A DNA stretch of 64,000 nt. It comes from Lepidurus packardi (Eukaryota > Arthropoda > Branchiopoda > Notostraca > Triopsidae). Under the pieces are notes generated by a model that was given only the letters and a program-made list of their open reading frames with translations, did not search any database and was not told the DNA's origin. The DNA lies in NCBI GenBank assembly GCA_023053545.1, contig JAKZAN010000005.1, forward strand, positions 6,572,001-6,636,000, written 5' to 3'. Position numbers and translations under genes: made by a program. Shown in pieces: positions 59,992 to 64,000 of this stretch. Each line of letters starts with the position of its first letter. The stretch's first letter is position 1.

Positions 59992-62900
59992 ATGGAAGGT
60001 TCGAAAATATGGGTGATTTTTGTGGTTTTGGTGATTGCAAGCAGTATTTGGGCTTCCGACGAATCCGAACATGAATCCTATTTAGAACAACAGCAAACAT
60101 CCGACGTGTTGCGTAAGTTTGTCCCTCGAGGAGAACCACAAAGATCATCCGAAGAGACTGAAATAGGTTCGTAGAGGATCGGGACTCGTGAGATGACACT
60201 TTACAGATTGATGCTTGTTTCTGGTGTTTCAGAACTTCGGTGCTCTGGTCATGGATGCCATACCTCTTGCACGACCATGGACTGTCCCGTTGGTAAAGTA
60301 TGCGTGATTGTAGGTGGACAACCTACATGCAGAGACAGAGGTACTTGTAGTGTAAGCTGGTCGCTGAGGTATTACTAATCCCGCGTATATCTTCCGATAC
60401 ATAGCTGCACTAGTGCTCCTTCTTTGCGGTCGAAAAAATTGTGCCGTGGGCCTACTATGCGTGGTCCAAGTAGGTATCGTGTCCATAGGGCTATTCGTCG
60501 CTGTTTGCATTGGTGAGTAAAACTGTGTACAGGGAAGAGTCTGTTATTGTATAGCCTCTCCTACGTTCTTCGCTCTATATTTTTTTGGTATCAGCGCCTG
60601 GCGGAACTGGGAATACCTGCGCGGATATGACATGTACAGGTGACCTCATCTGTGTTATGATTGGTGTCTCCGCCACTTGTCAACCAAGAAGTAATGTTCA
60701 AAATTTTGTGCTTCCGTTTTGAGTTCAAGTAATAAATACAGTCTCACTTGTACCTGAAAACAGGCGCACATCTGTCCAGTCTTTGCTCTTCGGTAAAGTG
60801 TCCTTCCGAAAGACCGCACTGCGGTATACAACTCAGTATCGGACTGCTAGGAATTTGGATTACTGTTTGTATTGGTGGGTACAGTCAAAATATTGGACGT
60901 AAATTCTAGCCTTATGAAATCAACTAATTAAACCAGTTCAGGTGGTATTGGTATTACAAGTAACCCACAATCCTGCATGAACGTCAAGTGTCCTGCTGAC
61001 TGCGTCTGTATCGTAGACGGCGGATTCATTACTTGTCAACCTAGAGGTATGAGTGTATGGTATCGAATGTATGGTTTTATCCAAGTAACGATTTTTGTAC
61101 ATCGTTTCATAACTAGCTCTTATCGAAGTAAACCTGTGTATTTTGCAAAATTGTCTGTCGTCGTCGCAGTGCGTTATACAAGCCACTTTAGTAGGAATCT
61201 GGGTCGCTACTTGTATCGGTAGGTAGACTTTTGAGTTTTTATTCCATAACCGCGTCTTTGTTTGGTGAACTAAATCTTAAGGTTGCGTTGGCCCGGATTG
61301 CCCAAGTACGTGCGCGAATGTTGACTGTCCTCACGGCTGCGTCTGCTTGTTGGACAGTGGAAAGCCTACTTGCGTCAAAAAATGTAATCTTAAAAGCCCT
61401 CACAAGTATTTTGGGAATTGATCCTCGATTTTATCGTTCCGGTACAATAGCTGAGCTAGAGATAAAACTTTGTGCAGAAATAAAGTGTTTCGGTAGCTGC
61501 ACTATCTTCGAAAAGGCCTTAGGAATTTGGCAAGCCCACTGCAACCGTATGTCAGTTCCTTATTTAAATCTTTGCTGAATCGCTTACTATCCTTTTCTTG
61601 ACCTCGTTGTCACTCGCAGAAATTGGTCCACAAACATGCTCTTCTTTAAGCTGTGCTCACGGACATGTCTGTGTCATCGAAAATGGGGTGCCTTGTTGTC
61701 AAGACAAAAGTAAAAAGATAAATTAAAAAAGCTAGTAATGATGGGAGTATATATTTCTTCCGGACAAAAGATGCACTACAGATCCAACTTTGCCTATCAA
61801 TAAATTGCCCTCTGCTTCAAATTTGTTTGATTTTCGAAAGCAGTAGTGGCACTGGAATATGGTTCCCTCGATGCACCCGTAAGTTCAAATAACTAGAGAA
61901 AATACTCTTGAATTAAATATGTTTCTAAATTCCTGACAGCTTGCAGTGGAAGCCATTGTCCAAATCCTTGTGCAAGTCTCATTTGTCCAAAGCATCATGT
62001 CTGTGTGGTACAAGCGAAGGGCCAAGCTGCCTGCGAAGACAGAAGTAACTTTAGTAACTTTAAGCGACTTGATTCGATAATATGTGTTTCCGCCCAATGA
62101 AACTAGGCATGCTTCAGATAAGACTCTGCTCCAGACACCACTGTCCTATGAAGACTATGTGCGTTATTAAGAGCGACGGTATGGGAAGATGGTCTCCTGT
62201 TTGTGTCCGTACGTAACGTTCTCGGTTATGAAACTACTTCTCTGTTTACTCTCGTATGGCTTGTTGTCTCATTGTTCTATGTTTCATGGACTCGATGCCA
62301 GCCTGTGTTGGTAAGCATTGCGGGGCAACGTGTGCGAATGTTCGCTGTCCTTGGGGCAAAGTCTGTGTCATCTCGAATGGGAAGGCTTCATGTGAAAAGA
62401 AAAGTAAATCCTAGCTTGTCTATGCGTTCTATAATTTGAAACTCAAAAATTCGGTTTCTTTTCCCCTTCATAGCTGATATTAAATTGTTCCTGTGCGCAA
62501 GAAAAAGCTGTCGTCGAGGTATGCGCTGTATTGTCAAAGAGAAGCCTGGGCCCAGAGGCTTCTTTATCGCCATCTGTATCAGTAAGTATTCGGTTTAACT
62601 AAGTTTGGGTTTTTTTGGCAACTGCGACTTAACTCAGGAGTGTTCGCGCAATGCTTTCTTAAAGCTTTCTGAACCCTACTACTACTTGTCATTGTTCGAT
62701 ACCTGGTTTCAAACAGATATTCGACCTGCACCTTGCACTCTCGATTGCGGACGTGGTTACATTTGCAAGAGGAGGCCAATCAGATGTCGTAGACCACCGT
62801 GTAGAGAGGTTCCGACGTGCGTCGTAGATCGTAATTTTCATTACTGTTTCTCCCATAATGCTTATATTCCTAATATTGGTGTTTATAGCAAATTATGATC

Positions 62901-63726
62901 CGTGCAAGTACCATAAGCCTTGCGCGAACGGCTTTAAATGCGTGTCGGTTCCCGACAAGAATTGTAAAGCCTTTAAAGATCAACGAGGACTTTTTTTTGA
63001 CGATTTTGAAGACGATAATGAAAATTTCAGCGATAAAGATGATTTATGCGATAGTGATGATTTAAGCGACTATAATCGACAGGAAACTAATTTAAGCGAG
63101 GATAACGGAGAAGAAACTGAACTCGGTATTTATCAAGATGAAAGAGCTAATGAAGATTTAAGTAGTTCTCTTCAAATATCTGATGAATTTGAACCTACAC
63201 GACTTGATCGTGATCGCGATCAAACCCACCGTCATCGTATTGAAGGGTGTCCTCCAGTAGCCGAATGTCAGCGCATTCGTAATTTTAAATATCGTACAAG
63301 ACTATTATAGTTCCTAATTTCTTATCGTAATTCTTTGTTGACCAGCCAATTATGATCCTTGCGATGCAACCACGTGTCCGAAGGATCATTACTGTGTAAC
63401 AGTGCCTGATCTGAAATGCGAACAAGGGAAGAATAGTCAAGAATCTTGTTCTGAAGAAAAGTGTCTTGAAGAAATTCTTATGAAGTCGAAGCCTAAATTT
63501 TGTCCTCGTATTGCAAAATGCATCCCAAAGAAGATTTGTAAGTTATCAGTTTATTTCAAATCTGTGTCATGTCACTATATAGTTCATTTGCGTAGGTCAC
63601 AAAAACCCTTGCCAACACACGAAGTGTAAACAGGGGCATAGCTGCCAAGTCCACAAAAAGAAATGCGAAGAGGACGACGAAAATTGTTGCAAGCACCATG
63701 CGGTTTGTGTTCGTTTTGATGACTAA
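59992..63726 (+). CDS. Large modular secreted cysteine-rich protein, 19 exons, about 796 residues
   Basis: Exons: 59992-60112, 60233-60340, 60405-60512, 60595-60690, 60764-60874, 60942-61046, 61117-61218, 61282-61383, 61451-61546, 61620-61709, 61771-61878, 61940-62044, 62107-62208, 62302-62403, 62474-62581, 62717-62830, 62889-63278, 63346-63537, 63596-63726. All introns are GT-AG, 58-135 nt and phase 1; every internal exon is a multiple of three, so the frame stays open to TAA at 63724. Exon 1 gives a signal peptide (residues 1-22, Val/Ile-rich, ending WAS) and an acidic spacer; its donor is GTAAGT at 60113, with a weaker in-phase GTTCGT at 60167. Exons 2-15 are seven A-B pairs of four-cysteine modules; exons 16-19 are longer C-type domains. 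No transmembrane segment or catalytic motif is seen, so it should be a secreted, disulphide-rich structural, matrix, mucus or binding protein. The small genes upstream carry the same B module. Domain family not securely named; the C-x4-C-x-x-G-x-x-C core recalls follistatin-type N-terminal modules. Confidence 0.87.
60233..62581 (+). repeat. Seven alternating A-B domain exon pairs
   Basis: A exons (60233, 60595, 60942, 61282, 61620, 61940 and 62302) share C-x4-C-x5-C-x8/9-C with a CVI..G.P.C-like end; four of them have one or two extra cysteines in front (for example CSGHGC, CVGPDC, CSGSHC and CVGKHC). B exons (60405, 60764, 61117, 61451, 61771, 62107 and 62474) start with a hydrophobic strand ending in L-C, then C-x4-C-x3..6-C and a longer last loop, mostly 13-15 residues, most with G-I-W, R-W or F-F before the last cysteine. 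The strict order ABABABABABABAB implies that the unit of duplication was an exon pair of about 350-370 bp. Confidence 0.85.
62717..63726 (+). repeat. C-terminal C-type domains (exons 16-19)
   Basis: Each of the four exons holds one longer module: C-x3/4-C-xxG/xxH-xx-C, then a second cysteine soon after (RPIRC, PDKNC, PDLKC, KKKC), and a C..VxxC-type end. Exons 17 and 18 open with NYDPC and exon 19 with HKNPC. Exon 16 is strongly basic (KRRPIRCRRPPCRE). Exon 17 has a long acidic insert. Exon 18 has a Glu/Lys/Cys-rich insert. Exon 19 has a short acidic insert (EEDDEN) and carries the stop. The four differ in insert at the same place, between the second half-domain cysteines. Confidence 0.8.
62989..63213 (+). 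other. Acidic low-complexity insert inside exon 17
   Basis: About 75-90 residues dominated by Asp, Glu, Ser and Asn (for example FFDDFEDDNENFSDKDD) interrupt the C-type domain between PDKNC and GCPPVAEC. Repeating GATTTAAG(C/T)-type and GAAGAAACT-type codon strings suggest growth by slippage. It ends in a His/Arg/Asp-rich segment (about 63205-63245). Acidic segments of this kind can bind calcium; that is inference. Confidence 0.7.
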
Positions 63727-64000
63727 AAACGCACTGTCTCTGTTCGTGTTTAGAAAAAATAATAAGTTTGATTTTGACTGGGTGACTAAACTGGTTTTAT
63801 TTGCGGGGTGTGTATATTAGCTAAATGCTGTACGTCATTATACGTTATATTATTACATAGTTTAGACGGGGCATACGTTAAACTTTACTGCTTGAATCAA
63901 AGAACTTCTGTAGGTCGGAAACGGCGACCTTTACAGTGAAGAAGCATAATATGCTGATGTTGTATACAAAAGTGAGGTTACGTGAGGTGACATTTGGCAA
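63727..64000. other. Downstream flank of the large gene
   Basis: AATAAT at about 63758 is the nearest polyadenylation-like signal, 30 bp after the stop. No canonical AATAAA was seen before the end of the window, and no further gene is visible. Confidence 0.4.

Noticed and set aside
59900..62779. Antisense open frames across the large gene
   Set aside because: They are mirror frames of coding exons and short introns on the + strand.

Overview
The window reads as nuclear DNA of an invertebrate animal. The supported genes have short GT-AG introns (about 58-135 nt), eukaryotic signal peptides, AATAAA polyadenylation signals, and phase-1 symmetric exons each carrying one cysteine domain. The transposon relics (TTAA-flanked elements, pogo-like elements with a CENP-B-type helix-turn-helix) fit animals. 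The species cannot be named from the sequence alone. There is no sign of bacterial operons, CRISPR or viral genes.

Layout. Positions 1-55.7 kb hold no gene I can defend. Open frames there are short, overlap on both strands and look like chance. What stands out is repeat structure: five copies of a TTAA-flanked MITE (4.2, 13.2, 27.5, 46.0 and 48.5 kb) plus an isolated end at 47.1 kb; two decayed pogo-like elements (8.7 and 25.1 kb); a nested insertion with near-perfect palindromes inside one MITE (13.3 kb); tandem duplications at 3.5, 22.3 and 36.2 kb; an imperfect inverted repeat at 38.6 kb; and a mixed direct/inverted repeat at 32.5 kb.

From 55.7 to 63.7 kb the picture changes. Four small two-exon genes in a row on the + strand (ATGs at 55796, 56781, 57566 and 58926) encode secreted peptides of 64-72 residues with a single four-cysteine domain (C-x4-C-x5-C-x13..24-C). 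In three of them an intron follows the last cysteine and the stop lies a few codons into exon 2. They are followed by a 19-exon gene (59992-63726, about 796 residues) made from the same kind of module. After a signal-peptide exon come seven exon pairs in strict A-B alternation (A: last loop of 8-9 residues; B: last loop of mostly 13-15 residues, usually with a G-I-W-type motif), then four longer C-type domains, one of which carries a strongly acidic insert of about 90 residues. All internal exons are phase 1-1 and divisible by three.

The B module is the one found alone in the four small genes, so the cluster looks like a family that grew both by tandem gene duplication and by in-frame exon-pair duplication. 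Two cysteine-poor, decayed exon-like stretches at 58.65-58.83 kb may be remnants of the same process. The function is unknown; all products should be secreted and disulphide-bonded. This cluster is the main discovery candidate of the window.
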